DNA of 64,000 nt from Tabrizicola sp. (GCF_030694085.1 NZ_JAUXZE010000082.1:62001-126000); one strand, 5' to 3'. Counted from the stretch's first letter, positions 16,888-25,794 are shown. Program-made: numbers and translations. Notes: generated by a model not told the origin, from the letters alone.

Positions 16888-17523
16888 ATGTCTTATGGTG
16901 CTGCGATGATCAGGGTTCACAACGCGGCTGACTGCTGCACGATCACCCTTTCCCGCCCGGAAAAGGCCAATGCGCTTACAGAAACGATGCTGGAAGGCCT
17001 GGCCGCTGTCGTCAGAGAGACTTCCGCCAAAGTCCTGATCCTGACGGCCGAGGGGAAAGTCTTCTCTGCCGGGGCCGACCTTGACGGCATGAAGCAGGGG
17101 CTTGGCCTGTCGCCTGCGTGGGAGGCCGCCTCGGGCGCCATCGCCGCTTTTCCCGGCCTGAGCATCGCCGCGCTGAACGGCACCCTGGCGGGCGGAGCAA
17201 TGGGTGTGGCCCTGGCCTGCGACCTGCGCATCGCCGTGCCTTTGGCGACGTTCTTCTATCCGGTGATGCGGTTGGGCTACCGCCCGCAACCCTCGGACCC
17301 TGCCCGCCTCGCCGCGCTCGTCGGTCCGGCTCGTGCGAAAATGATCCTCCTCGCAGGGCAGCGGATCGACTCCGAAACTGCTCTCGCCTGGGGGCTGGTC
17401 GACCGCATCTGCGCACCCGAGGCCCTCACCGACACCGCGATGTCGCTGGCCGAACAGGCGCTTGCCGCTGATCCGGGGCATGTTGCCGCCCTGAAACGCA
17501 TGACCAACGGGGACACGCCATGA
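16888..17523 (+). CDS. enoyl-CoA hydratase/isomerase family protein
   Basis: Crotonase-fold protein of about 211 residues, shorter than typical enoyl-CoA hydratases (about 255). It has the N-terminal SRPEKANALTETM, the oxyanion-hole segment FSAGADLDGM and the second block ALNGTLAGGAMGVALACDLRIAVPLATF. The C-terminal helical trimerisation part is abbreviated. The reaction cannot be assigned. Start: 16888 has AGGTGG just upstream, but 16906 (MIRVHNAAD) is an equally plausible alternative. It overlaps the agmatinase start (ATGA), so the two are coupled. Confidence 0.8.
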   Translation: MSYGAAMIRVHNAADCCTITLSRPEKANALTETMLEGLAAVVRETSAKVLILTAEGKVFSAGADLDGMKQGLGLSPAWEAASGAIAAFPGLSIAALNGTLAGGAMGVALACDLRIAVPLATFFYPVMRLGYRPQPSDPARLAALVGPARAKMILLAGQRIDSETALAWGLVDRICAPEALTDTAMSLAEQALAADPGHVAALKRMTNGDTP

Positions 17524-18464
17524 CGAACAGCTATGACAAGGGCCGCCTGAACCTGCCTTTCGTCGGCATTGCGACCTTTGGCAAGAACCCCTACCAGCCC
17601 GACTGGTCCGCAATCGAGGCCGACTTCGCCATCCTTGGCGCGCCCTTCGACTTCGGCACCCAGTTCCGCGCCGGGGCCCGCTTTGGCCCCCGCGGCATCC
17701 GCGAAGCGTCGACCCTGTTCTCCTTCGGCCACGCCGGGGCCTATGACCACGAAGACGACGTGACCTACCTGGAGGGCGTCCGCATCCTGGACATCGGCGA
17801 CGCCGACATCGTCCACACCGACACCGAAACCAGCCACGCCAACATCGAAAAGGGCGTCCGCGCCATCCTCGCCTCTGGTGCTGTTCCCGTGGTCCTCGGC
17901 GGCGATCACTCGATCAACATCCCCTGCATCCGCGCCTTTGCAGGCCGCCCGCTGCACATCGTCCAGATCGACGCCCACCTCGATTTCGTCGATGTCCGCC
18001 ACGGCGTTCGCCACGGCCACGGCAACCCGATGCGCCGCGCGGCGGAACAGGATCACGTCAAGGGCATCACCGCCCTTGGCATCCGCAACGTCAGTTCCAC
18101 TGCCAAGGACGGCTACGACGCCGCCCGCGCGATGGGCGACGACATCCTGTCGGTGCGCCAGATCCGCAAACTGGGGGTGGATGCGACCCTCGCCCGCATC
18201 CCCAAGGGCGTGGACTACTACCTGACCATTGACATCGACGGCTTCGACCCCTCTATCGCCCCCGGCACCGGCACCCCCTCGCACGGCGGGTTCCTGTATT
18301 ACGAGGTGCTGGAGCTGATCGACGGCCTCACCAAACAAGGCAACATCATCGGCATCGACCTTGTCGAAGTCGCGCCCGATTACGACCATTCCGGCACCAC
18401 CACGATCCTTGCCGCGCAGATCCTCCTCAACACCATCGGGCGCATCGCCCATAACCGGAGGTAA
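17520..18464 (+). CDS. speB: agmatinase / ureohydrolase family
   Basis: Manganese ureohydrolase of 314 residues, predicted to convert agmatine to putrescine and urea. The metal-ligand motifs are present in order: GGDHSINIP (about 124), DAHLDFVD (about 147, DxHxD) and DIDGFDPSIAPGTGTPSHGG (about 237). The N-terminal GAPFDFGTQFRAGARFGPRGIR is typical of agmatinases rather than arginases. The substrate could also be guanidinobutyrate or a related guanidino compound. It is coupled to the upstream crotonase gene and followed by mscS. Confidence 0.9.
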   Translation: MTNSYDKGRLNLPFVGIATFGKNPYQPDWSAIEADFAILGAPFDFGTQFRAGARFGPRGIREASTLFSFGHAGAYDHEDDVTYLEGVRILDIGDADIVHTDTETSHANIEKGVRAILASGAVPVVLGGDHSINIPCIRAFAGRPLHIVQIDAHLDFVDVRHGVRHGHGNPMRRAAEQDHVKGITALGIRNVSSTAKDGYDAARAMGDDILSVRQIRKLGVDATLARIPKGVDYYLTIDIDGFDPSIAPGTGTPSHGGFLYYEVLELIDGLTKQGNIIGIDLVEVAPDYDHSGTTTILAAQILLNTIGRIAHNRR

Positions 18465-18467
18465 GGC

Positions 18468-19760
18468 GTGGAGCAGCTGCAAGCCTGGCTTCAAGACGCA
18501 ATCGACATTGGGATGGGCTGGCTTTCGTCGCCCGCCGCCCTGTCGCAGTTCGCACTCCTGATCCTTGCCTACATTGCCGCCCGCCTGCTGGCGCGCCGGT
18601 TCACGCCCGCGATCGAACGCAGCCTGACTCCAAAGCTTGAATCCACGCACATCATTGCCCGCCTGCGCCGCTTTGCCCTGCAATTCCTGCCGTTGCTGCT
18701 GCCCTTGCTGGCCTATTCCCTGACGGCGGTGGGCGAGGGCCTGACCCGTGCCACCTTCGGCAGCGGCGAGGTCATCGCCTTCGGCAAGCGGGTCTTCCTT
18801 CTCCTGGCGGCGCTTGAAGTGGTCCGCCGTATCCTGCCCCCCGGCCTCCTGAAGCTGATGGGTCGCTACATCCTTCTGCCCGTCATGGCGCTGAACGCGC
18901 TGGGCGTCTTGGATGAGGTCACGGCCTACCTTGACGCCGCGCAGGTCAATCTTGGCGAAATCCGCTTCACCGCCCTTGGCCTGATCCGGGGCGCCATTGC
19001 CGGGGCGCTGCTGTTCTGGCTCGGTGCCTGGTCGAACCGACAAAGCTCTGGCTACATCAAATCGCAGCCCGACCTGCGCCCTGCCACCCGCGAACTGGCA
19101 ATCAAGGCCAGTGAAATCGCGATCTTTGGCGCGGCCTTCCTGCTTCTGATGTCGATCATGGGGATCGACTTGACCGCCGTCGCCGTGCTTGGCGGCGCCT
19201 TGGGTGTCGGCATCGGCCTTGGCCTGCAACAGATCGCCGCGAACTTCGTGTCGGGCATCATCCTGCTTCTGGAGGGACAAACTACCGTCGGCGACTACGT
19301 CGAACTCGATGGCGGCGAGGCGGGCACCATCGTCAAGATGACTGCCCGCGCCTGCATACTAGAGACCTTCGACGGCAAGTGGATCGTCGTCCCGAACGAA
19401 CACTTCATCACCACCCGCGTCGTCAACTACTCTGACCAGGGCAGCGCAAATCGCTACGAGGCCTTGTTTTCAGTGACATACCACACCGACATAAACATCG
19501 TTCCCGATATAATCGAACGCGCTGTATCCAAACTCCCCTTTGTCCTGAAAGCCCCCGACGGCCCGGACTGCGAGTTGCGGGGCTTTGGCGAAAGCAGCGT
19601 CGACTTCGCAGTCGAATACTGGGTCGCGGGCATCGACGACGGCAAGAACAAGTACGGCTCCCCCGTCCTTTTCGCCATCTGGAACGCGCTGAAAGAGGCT
19701 GGTATTCAGATGCCCTACCCCCACCGCGTCGTCGAACTCCGCAATGCCCCCGCAGCCTGA
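18468..19760 (+). CDS. MscS-family mechanosensitive ion channel
   Basis: Inner-membrane channel of 430 residues that would open under membrane tension. Several N-terminal TM helices (about 22-40, 67-86, 105-125, 135-155, 170-190) precede the conserved pore helix and beta domain: ALGVGIGLGLQQIAANFVSGIILLLEGQ and VGDYVEL at residues about 244-285, then the VPNEHFITTRVVNYS block. The start is GTG at 18468, with GGAGG overlapping the speB stop. Its 3' end overlaps the next gene by 17 bp. Confidence 0.92.
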   Translation: MEQLQAWLQDAIDIGMGWLSSPAALSQFALLILAYIAARLLARRFTPAIERSLTPKLESTHIIARLRRFALQFLPLLLPLLAYSLTAVGEGLTRATFGSGEVIAFGKRVFLLLAALEVVRRILPPGLLKLMGRYILLPVMALNALGVLDEVTAYLDAAQVNLGEIRFTALGLIRGAIAGALLFWLGAWSNRQSSGYIKSQPDLRPATRELAIKASEIAIFGAAFLLLMSIMGIDLTAVAVLGGALGVGIGLGLQQIAANFVSGIILLLEGQTTVGDYVELDGGEAGTIVKMTARACILETFDGKWIVVPNEHFITTRVVNYSDQGSANRYEALFSVTYHTDINIVPDIIERAVSKLPFVLKAPDGPDCELRGFGESSVDFAVEYWVAGIDDGKNKYGSPVLFAIWNALKEAGIQMPYPHRVVELRNAPAA

Positions 19761-20931
19761 GGCCCCCCAAGCCCTCGTCATCGGAGCAGGCCCCGCCGGA
19801 CTGATGGCGGCCGAGGAACTGGCGAAGGCAGGCGTGCAAACTCTTGTCGTCGAGGCCAAACCCACCGTCGCACGCAAGTTCCTCATGGCGGGAAAATCCG
19901 GTCTGAACGTTACCAAAGACGAAGCCGAGGAGTCCTTCGTCTCCCGCTACGACACCCCCCACCTGCGTCCGATCCTCGCCGACTTCGGCCCGCAAGACGT
20001 TCAGGACTGGTGCCGCAGCCTGGGCCAAGACCTTTACACCGGCTCCTCAGGCCGGGTCTTCCCCGTGGCGATGAAGGCTTCGCCCCTTTTGCGGGCTTGG
20101 GTTCAGCGTCTGACCGCCCAAGGCGTCGAAATCCGCACCCGCTGGCGTTGGACCGGCGTTGACGGCAGCGCCCTCACCTTCGACACCCCCTCCGGCCCCC
20201 AGACCCTGACCCCAAAAGTCACCATCCTCGCCTTGGGCGGCGCCAGCTGGTCCCGCCTCGGCTCCGACGGCGCCTGGGTTTCGTGGCTGCGCGACAAGGG
20301 CGTCCAGATCACCGACTGGCGGCCCGCCAACATGGGCTTCCGCGTGGACTGGTCTTCCCACATGACCCCGGTCTTCGGCCAACCAGTCAAGGGCACCGCC
20401 CTGCTGGCAGGCAACCACCGCGAACGTGGAGAGTTCGTGATTTCGGCCAAGGGCGTGGAAGGCGGCGGAATATACAGTATATACAAGTATCTACGCGATG
20501 CATATACACTGACGCTCGACCTTCTTCCCGATCTGGACGAGGACGAGATCACCCGCCGCCTGGCGAAGATGAAACCCGGCGAAAGCACCACGAACCGCCT
20601 GCGCAAGCTTGGCCTCGACCGCACCCAGATCGCTTTGGTGATGGAGTTCTCTCGAACCGAACCCTTCGCCAGGCTCAAGCACCTGCCGATTCCCCTGCAA
20701 GGCCCGAACCCTCTGGACGAAGCCATCTCGGTGGCTGGGGGCGTCGCGTGGGAAGCCGTCACCCCCGACCTGGAACTGAAAGCGCTCCCCAACACCTTCG
20801 TTGCCGGAGAAATGCTGGACTGGGAGGCACCAACCGGGGGCTATCTCCTCACCGCCTGCTGGGCCACAGGCCGCTGGGCGGGTCAGGCTGCGGTGCGACG
20901 CCTGCAACAAGCGTCCCCGCCCCGGACGTGA
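19744..20931 (+). CDS. BaiN/HI0933-type NAD(P)/FAD-dependent oxidoreductase
   Basis: Flavoprotein of 395 residues with the dinucleotide-binding motif ALVIGAGPAGLMAAEELAKAG. Family blocks are KFLMAGKSGLNVTK, SSGRVFPVAMKASPLL, LALGGASWSRLGSDG and the C-terminal FVAGEMLDWEAPTGGYLLTACWATGRWAG. HI0933/BaiN-like proteins are widespread and mostly of unknown physiological substrate; this one resembles the shorter alphaproteobacterial subgroup. It overlaps mscS. Residues around GGIYSIYKYLRDAYTL are written with an unusual run of ATA, CTA, GCA and ACA codons, producing a cluster of octamers at 20477-20494. Confidence 0.88.
   Translation: MPPQPEAPQALVIGAGPAGLMAAEELAKAGVQTLVVEAKPTVARKFLMAGKSGLNVTKDEAEESFVSRYDTPHLRPILADFGPQDVQDWCRSLGQDLYTGSSGRVFPVAMKASPLLRAWVQRLTAQGVEIRTRWRWTGVDGSALTFDTPSGPQTLTPKVTILALGGASWSRLGSDGAWVSWLRDKGVQITDWRPANMGFRVDWSSHMTPVFGQPVKGTALLAGNHRERGEFVISAKGVEGGGIYSIYKYLRDAYTLTLDLLPDLDEDEITRRLAKMKPGESTTNRLRKLGLDRTQIALVMEFSRTEPFARLKHLPIPLQGPNPLDEAISVAGGVAWEAVTPDLELKALPNTFVAGEMLDWEAPTGGYLLTACWATGRWAGQAAVRRLQQASPPRT
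20470..20510. repeat. cluster of TATATAC/TATCTAC octamers in the flavoprotein gene
   Basis: Within 41 bases there are GTATATAC (20477-20484), GTATCTAC (20487-20494) and two partial ATATAC copies (20470-20475, 20502-20508). The local sequence is strikingly AT-rich within a GC-rich gene, achieved by synonymous rare codons. Confidence 0.7.
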
Positions 20932-20939
20932 TCCGGGGC
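20919..20939 (+). terminator. weak hairpin at the end of the flavoprotein gene
   Basis: GCCCCGG, seven-base loop containing the TGA stop, CCGGGGC: a perfect 7-bp GC stem with no T-run after it. It may be a terminator-like or REP-like hairpin between convergent genes. Confidence 0.35.
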
Positions 20940-20965
20940 CTCGGGCGTCTGGGCGAGACCACGGA

Positions 20966-21421
20966 TCACATCATCGGTGGCAGATCCTGGTGCAGCGCCT
21001 CGAACCACGGCAGCGCCTGTTCGCGCAGGATCTCCACCGCCAGGTCCAGACACTCTGGCCGGTCCAGCACATCGACGAAGGCAAGAGTCCCCGGATCGGT
21101 TTCCGCCCGTTCAAAAAACTCGGCCAGCGTGACATCCTCGCCGCCCGGCCAGTCCGCGTGATCGGGCAAGCCGCCGTCCGGGGTCACGAAGCGCAGGATG
21201 ATCTGCACGTCCCAGCCATAGCGGTTGCGCTGCAGATGCACGGCCGACTTCCCCGCTCCGGTCACCCTGCTCCAGGTCGTCTTTGCAAGCGTATACCCAG
21301 CCGGAACCAGAAGCCCGTCCAAAGCCGCAACGATCCGCCCCCAGGCCTCTTCCCGCCGCGCCGGAAAGGCCGGGTCACTCCCGGCCAGATGCTTGCGCGC
21401 GGAAAGGTCCGGGTCGTCCAT
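20966..21421 (-). CDS. hypothetical protein downstream of pheS
   Basis: A 151-residue soluble protein that I do not recognise with confidence. It is acidic with several Trp residues. It contains a segment (AAWDGLLVP-like helix, then YTLAKTTWSRVTGAGKSAVHLQRNRYGWD) reminiscent of small DUF4304-type proteins, but this is only an impression. The ATG directly abuts the pheS stop (TGAATG), so it is almost certainly translated as the second gene of the pheS operon. No signal peptide or TM helix is seen. Confidence 0.7.
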   Translation of the reverse strand: MDDPDLSARKHLAGSDPAFPARREEAWGRIVAALDGLLVPAGYTLAKTTWSRVTGAGKSAVHLQRNRYGWDVQIILRFVTPDGGLPDHADWPGGEDVTLAEFFERAETDPGTLAFVDVLDRPECLDLAVEILREQALPWFEALHQDLPPMM

Positions 21422-22504
21422 TCAGGCCGACAGCCCGCCCGCCAGATCCGGCACGTCCAGCGCGCTGAACCCATAGTGCCGCAGCCAGCGCAGGTCGGCC
21501 TCGAAGAACGCCCGCAGGTCCGGGATGCCGTATTTCAGCATCGCGATCCGGTCGATCCCCATGCCGAAGGCAAAGCCCTGCCACTGGGTCGGGTCCACCC
21601 CCGCCGCCGCCAGCACCTTCGGATGCACCATCCCCGACCCAAGAATCTCCATCCACTTGTCGCCCTCGCCGATCTTCAACTGACCGCCGACGTTGGAATA
21701 ACGGATGTCGACCTCAGCCGAAGGCTCGGTGAACGGGAAGTGACTGGCGCGGAACCGCAGCTCCACCTTATCCACCTCGAAAAAGGCGCGGCAGAACTCC
21801 TCCAGGCACCATTTCAGGTTCGCCATGCTGATGGCCCGGTCAATCGCCAGCCCCTCGACCTGGTGGAACATCGGCGTGTGCGTCTGGTCCATGTCCATCC
21901 GGTACACGCGCCCGGGAGCGATCACCCGGATCGGCGCGCCCTGGGCCATCATCGCCCGGATCTGGACCGGAGACGTATGGGTCCGCAGCACATTCGGCGG
22001 GCGGTTGTCGCCCTCGGCCCGCGCCATGAAGAACGTGTCATGCTCTTGCCGCGCGGGGTGCTCTGGGGGGATGTTCAGCGCGTCGAAGTTGTACCAGTCG
22101 CTTTCGACCTGCGGCCCCTCGGCCACCGAAAACCCCATGTCGGCAAAGATCGCCGTCAGTTCGTCCATGACCTGGGACACCGGATGCACGGTCCCGCGCG
22201 GTCTGGGCCGCCCCGGCAAGGTCACGTCCAGCCACTCGGTCTTCAGCCGCTCGTCCAGCGCGGCATCGCCCAGCGCGACCTTGCGCGCCCGCAAGGCCGC
22301 ATCAATCTCGTCCTTCAGCGCGTTCAGGCTGGCCCCCGCGGCCTTGCGCTGCTCGGGGTCCATCTTCCCCAGCCCAGCCATCAGGCCTGAAATCTCGCCC
22401 TTCTTGCCCAGCGCGCCGACGCGGACCTCTTCCAGCCCGGCCTCATCCGCCGCACCGGCCACCGCCGCCAGATATTTGGCCTTCAGCGTGTCGATCCCGT
22501 CCAT
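21422..22504 (-). CDS. pheS: phenylalanyl-tRNA synthetase alpha subunit
   Basis: Class II aminoacyl-tRNA synthetase catalytic subunit of 360 residues. It has the N-terminal coiled coil (LKAKYLAAVAGAADEAGLEEVRVGALGKKGEIS), motif 2 region (HTSPVQIRAMM, GRVYRMDMDQTHTPMFHQVEGL) and motif 3 (GFAFGMGIDRIAMLKYGIPDLR). The ATG at 22504 has AGGAGA at good spacing; an upstream GTG at 22507 is also possible. PheT, normally adjacent, is not downstream; a hypothetical gene is there instead, so the beta subunit must be encoded elsewhere. Confidence 0.95.
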   Translation of the reverse strand: MDGIDTLKAKYLAAVAGAADEAGLEEVRVGALGKKGEISGLMAGLGKMDPEQRKAAGASLNALKDEIDAALRARKVALGDAALDERLKTEWLDVTLPGRPRPRGTVHPVSQVMDELTAIFADMGFSVAEGPQVESDWYNFDALNIPPEHPARQEHDTFFMARAEGDNRPPNVLRTHTSPVQIRAMMAQGAPIRVIAPGRVYRMDMDQTHTPMFHQVEGLAIDRAISMANLKWCLEEFCRAFFEVDKVELRFRASHFPFTEPSAEVDIRYSNVGGQLKIGEGDKWMEILGSGMVHPKVLAAAGVDPTQWQGFAFGMGIDRIAMLKYGIPDLRAFFEADLRWLRHYGFSALDVPDLAGGLSA

Positions 22505-22563
22505 CACTGGTCTCCTGCAAATCGGCTTCCCTGCTAATGGCGAAGGCCCCCCGATGCAAGAAG

Positions 22564-23280
22564 TCAGAAGATCGACCGCCGCCCCCGCACCTCCAGCATC
22601 CGCCGCGACCGCCCCACCTTGCCGTTCTGCGCCGTCAACGCCACCGGAGCCTCTTTCAACCGCTTTTCGATCACCACAAGGCTGTCATGGAACCTGATCC
22701 CCCCGATTTCCCGTGCCAGCGGGTGAAGCGGAAACCCGGCGTCGTCCTCGGTGTACCAGGAATGCATCCGGTCAATCAGGTCCTTGGCGAACTCGACGAA
22801 GCTGTCAGGCTCGCGGAACCCGCCGCCAAAGCCCGGCCAATAGCTCGTATGCACGTCCTCGACGATATACAGCCCCCGGTCGGCCAGCCGGGGCCAGAGA
22901 TGGCGGAAGCTGGTGATCTGCTGGTGCATCTTGTGCCCACCATCATCGACAATCAGGTCGAACGGCCCGTGGGCAGCGCCCACCCGGCCAAGAAAATCCG
23001 GGTCCGCCTGATCCCCGATCTCCACCACCGTCCCCGGCAGCGCCAGAGCGCGACACGCCGGGTCGATGTCCAGGAACACCAGCCGGGACGCAGGTCCGAA
23101 AAACCCTTGCCACATCGGCAGCGACCCGCCCTTGTAGACCCCGATCTCCAGAAAGCTGATGTCCCGCCCCTGCCAGGACCCCAGAAGAGCATCATATTGC
23201 TCCAGATAGTGCTCCATCTTGAAGAGCATCCGGTCGCCGGTCCGGGCCGGATAGTCGCGGAAATAGTTGCACTCGGTCAT
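22564..23280 (-). CDS. class I SAM-dependent methyltransferase (sugar O-methyltransferase-like)
   Basis: A 238-residue predicted methyltransferase. The Rossmann motif I is FLEIGVYKGGSLPMWQGFFG, followed by LVFLDIDPACRAL and FDLIVDDGGHKMHQQITSFRHLWPRL, ending with a GLYIVEDVHTSYW block. This wording resembles macrocin/demethyl-sugar O-methyltransferases and cephalosporin hydroxylase-like proteins. The substrate (glycan or glycolipid) is unknown. The start at 23280 has AGAGG upstream; the in-frame extension to 23394 enters ubiG and is rejected. It is located between ubiG and pheS on the same strand. Confidence 0.78.
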   Translation of the reverse strand: MTECNYFRDYPARTGDRMLFKMEHYLEQYDALLGSWQGRDISFLEIGVYKGGSLPMWQGFFGPASRLVFLDIDPACRALALPGTVVEIGDQADPDFLGRVGAAHGPFDLIVDDGGHKMHQQITSFRHLWPRLADRGLYIVEDVHTSYWPGFGGGFREPDSFVEFAKDLIDRMHSWYTEDDAGFPLHPLAREIGGIRFHDSLVVIEKRLKEAPVALTAQNGKVGRSRRMLEVRGRRSIF

Positions 23281-23333
23281 GGGGCACCTCTTTGGCCCGC
23301 AGTCTGGCCGCTTCTGGCGGCCTGGTCCAGACG

Positions 23334-24071
23334 TCAGCCCTTGACCGAAGCGGTCACATAATTGCAGCTCAGATCCCGGTCCGACAGGCTCCAACGCCAG
23401 GTGACCGGGTTGAAGACCATCCCCTTGCGGTCGACCGGGCGCAGGCCCGCCTTCCCGATCAGCGCGTACAATTCGTCCGGTGTAATGAACTTTGCCCAGT
23501 CATGGGTGCCCTTCGGCAGCCAGCGCATCACCCATTCCGCCCCGATGATCGCCATCATGAAGCTTTTCGGGTTCCGGTTCAGCGTCGAACAGATCATCAA
23601 CCCGCCGGGCTTCAGCAACTGCTGGCAGGCGGTCAGATAAGCCTGCGGGTCGGCGACATGCTCGACCACTTCCATGTTCAGCACCACGTCGAACTGCTCA
23701 CCCGCAGCCGCAAGCGCCTCGGCCGTCGTATGGCGGTAGTCGATCGCCAGCCCCGACTGCTTGGCATGTGCCTGGGCTACCGGAATATTCCGCTCGGCTG
23801 CATCGGCACCCACGACCTCGGCCCCCAGCCGCGCCATCGGCTCGGACAGAAGACCCCCGCCGCAGCCGATGTCCAGAATCCGCAGCCCCGTGAACGGCAA
23901 TGCACCCGTCAGGTCGCGCCCGAACTCTGCCGCGATCTGGTTGGTGATATAGTCCAACCGGCAAGGGTTCAGCATGTGCAAAGGCTTGAACTTCCCGTTC
24001 GGGTCCCACCATTCCGCCGCCATGCGTTCGAACTTGGCCACTTCCGCGGGGTCAACCGTATCAACCGCCAT
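23334..24071 (-). CDS. ubiG: ubiquinone biosynthesis O-methyltransferase
   Basis: Catalyses both O-methylations of ubiquinone synthesis. The 245 residues include FERMAAEWWDPNGKFKPLHMLNPCRLDYI (the family N-terminal signature), SAM motif ILDIGCGGGLLSEPMARLGA, FDVVLNMEVVEHV and the C-terminal GTHDWAKFITPDEL. The start at 24071 is supported by GGAGG nine bases upstream. Divergent from the proline iminopeptidase gene. Confidence 0.96.
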   Translation of the reverse strand: MAVDTVDPAEVAKFERMAAEWWDPNGKFKPLHMLNPCRLDYITNQIAAEFGRDLTGALPFTGLRILDIGCGGGLLSEPMARLGAEVVGADAAERNIPVAQAHAKQSGLAIDYRHTTAEALAAAGEQFDVVLNMEVVEHVADPQAYLTACQQLLKPGGLMICSTLNRNPKSFMMAIIGAEWVMRWLPKGTHDWAKFITPDELYALIGKAGLRPVDRKGMVFNPVTWRWSLSDRDLSCNYVTASVKG

Positions 24072-24128
24072 CGCTGCCTCCTCTTTGCCCTTTCGACTCC
24101 GGGCTGTCCCGGCGTATATAGTGTGCAT

Positions 24129-25097
24129 ATGGATCAGAGATCAGGTCAAAAGCGCGCAGTCGAATACCTTTACCCGCCGATCGATCCGTTCGATCAGCGC
24201 GTGATCGACATGGGCGACGGGCACCGGGTCTATGTCGAACAGTGCGGTCGACCCGACGGTATCCCCGTCATGGTCTTCCACGGCGGACCGGGGGGCGGCT
24301 GTTCCCCGGCGATGCGCCGCTATTTCGATCCCCGCGTGTTCCGTGTCGTTCTGTTCGACCAGCGCGGCTGCGGCCGCTCGCGCCCCCATGCCAGCGTCAC
24401 CGCGAACACCACCTGGCATCTGGTCCAGGATGTCGAGACGATCCGGCAGACATTGGGCATCGACCGCCTCGTCTGCTTCGGCGGCAGCTGGGGCGCGACG
24501 CTGGCGTTGATCTACGCCATTACCCATCCCGAACGCGTCTCGCACCTTGTCCTGCGTGGCGTCTTCCTCGCCACCAGGGCCGAGCTGACCTGGTTCTACG
24601 GCGGTGGGGCAGGGGCCTTCTTCCCCGATCTCTGGTCGCGCTTCGTCGAGGTCATCCCCGAGGCCGAGCGTGGCGACCTGATCGCCGCCTACCACCGCCG
24701 CCTCTTCTCCGGCAATCTGGTCGAGGAAACCCGCTACGGTCGCATCTGGGCCAACTGGGAAAATGCCCTTGCATCGATCCAGAACGAGGGCGCGCTTGGC
24801 GAAAGCCCATCCGACTACGCCCGCGCCTTTGCCCGGTTGGAAAACCATTATTTCCAGAACGCGGGCTTTCTGGAATGTGACGGCTGGATCCTGCGCGAAC
24901 GCAAGCGGATCGAGCATATCCCCGCCACCATCATCCAGGGCCGCTACGACATGATCTGCCCGCCGCACTCGGCCTGGTCGCTGGCGCAGGGCTGGAAAGC
25001 CTGCGAGTTGAAGATGGTCCCGATGGCGGGCCATGCCCTGTCCGAGCCGGGGATCTCCGAAGCGCTGGTTCGGGTGATGGACGGTTTGCGGTCGTAG
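24129..25097 (+). CDS. pip: proline iminopeptidase
   Basis: Alpha/beta-hydrolase of 322 residues (peptidase S33) that removes N-terminal proline. Diagnostic features are VMVFHGGPGGGCSPAMRRYFDP, FDQRGCGRS, the nucleophile elbow GGSWGATLAL (Ser at about 114), the Asp in GRYDMICPP and the His in GHALSEPG. The ATG at 24129 is embedded in a TATATAGTGTGCATATG stretch with no clear ribosome site; transcription may start very close to the start codon. A short GC hairpin (25100-25113) follows the stop. Confidence 0.92.
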   Translation: MDQRSGQKRAVEYLYPPIDPFDQRVIDMGDGHRVYVEQCGRPDGIPVMVFHGGPGGGCSPAMRRYFDPRVFRVVLFDQRGCGRSRPHASVTANTTWHLVQDVETIRQTLGIDRLVCFGGSWGATLALIYAITHPERVSHLVLRGVFLATRAELTWFYGGGAGAFFPDLWSRFVEVIPEAERGDLIAAYHRRLFSGNLVEETRYGRIWANWENALASIQNEGALGESPSDYARAFARLENHYFQNAGFLECDGWILRERKRIEHIPATIIQGRYDMICPPHSAWSLAQGWKACELKMVPMAGHALSEPGISEALVRVMDGLRS

Positions 25098-25099
25098 GT

Positions 25100-25113
25100 C
25101 GGGCTTCAGCCCG
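25100..25113 (+). terminator. weak hairpin after pip
   Basis: CGGGCT-TC-AGCCCG, a 6-bp stem followed by GGTTTCC. It resembles common REP-like motifs (GGGCTTCAGCCC) as much as a terminator. Confidence 0.35.
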
Positions 25114-25147
25114 GGTTTCCCTGCGCCACGCACAGCCCGCAGGCTGA

Positions 25148-25783
25148 TCAACTCCGCATCAGCGCGACGTCCGCCTTCAGCCACAGACCATAGCACAGCA
25201 AAAGCAGTCCGCTTGCCGCCAGCGGCTGTGTCTGCCCCGCCGCACCAGCCGACTGGGCCTGAATCAGCACCGCAACCAGCGCCGGAAGGCGGCTTGCCAC
25301 GACGGTCAGGCGAAAGGTCCGGGGCCCGAAGGGCAACCGCGACTGCACCCATTCGGGAAGTGCACTGCCGAACTTTCCGGCGGCGTGCATCAGGCCCGAC
25401 GTCGCGGCCAGCACAGGCTGACCCAACAGGAACAGGCCCAACCCCAGGGCCAGCGCGCCCCAGCCGGACGAAAGATCGCCCATCCGGTTCAACGCGGCAT
25501 CAGGCGGCGCGCCCAGAGCCCAGGCCCGGTGGTACTGCTCACCCGACCAGAAAAAGATCAGCATCGCCAATGTGATCGCCGTGGCACCCAGACTGCCGGC
25601 AAAGTAGTCGGCAAAGGCATCCAGTCCATGTCCAAGCCCGGACCCGCTGACCGCCATCGCGGCGGCAACATGGAACGACAGACCGCCCAGCAGCCCCAAC
25701 GCATTGCCCATGTTGTAAAGGCCGCCCGGACCGCTCAGGCGCTGGGCAAGTTCCGCTTTCAACGAAACGGCATGATCAGTCAT
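25148..25783 (-). CDS. predicted multi-pass membrane protein, unknown function
   Basis: A 211-residue hydrophobic protein with about four to five TM helices (about 27-47, 60-85, 107-127, 150-172, 183-203). The motif GPGGLYNMGNALGLLGGLSFHVAAAM at residues 18-43 is distinctive; I do not know a function for it. An inverted repeat 12 bp upstream of its start suggests regulated expression. It is flanked by pip (convergent) and, 179 bp upstream on the same strand, dxs reading towards it. Confidence 0.7.
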   Translation of the reverse strand: MTDHAVSLKAELAQRLSGPGGLYNMGNALGLLGGLSFHVAAAMAVSGSGLGHGLDAFADYFAGSLGATAITLAMLIFFWSGEQYHRAWALGAPPDAALNRMGDLSSGWGALALGLGLFLLGQPVLAATSGLMHAAGKFGSALPEWVQSRLPFGPRTFRLTVVASRLPALVAVLIQAQSAGAAGQTQPLAASGLLLLCYGLWLKADVALMRS

Positions 25784-25794
25784 CGCAGGACCCT

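Noticed and set aside
17277..19280. 667-codon minus-strand ORF opposite speB and mscS
   Set aside because: Lies antisense to two genes with intact family motifs; the composition is that of a mirrored reading frame.
24890..25352. Long minus-strand ORF (up to about 400 codons, 24141-25352) opposite pip
   Set aside because: Antisense shadow of a clearly recognised proline iminopeptidase; high-GC genomes give many such ORFs.
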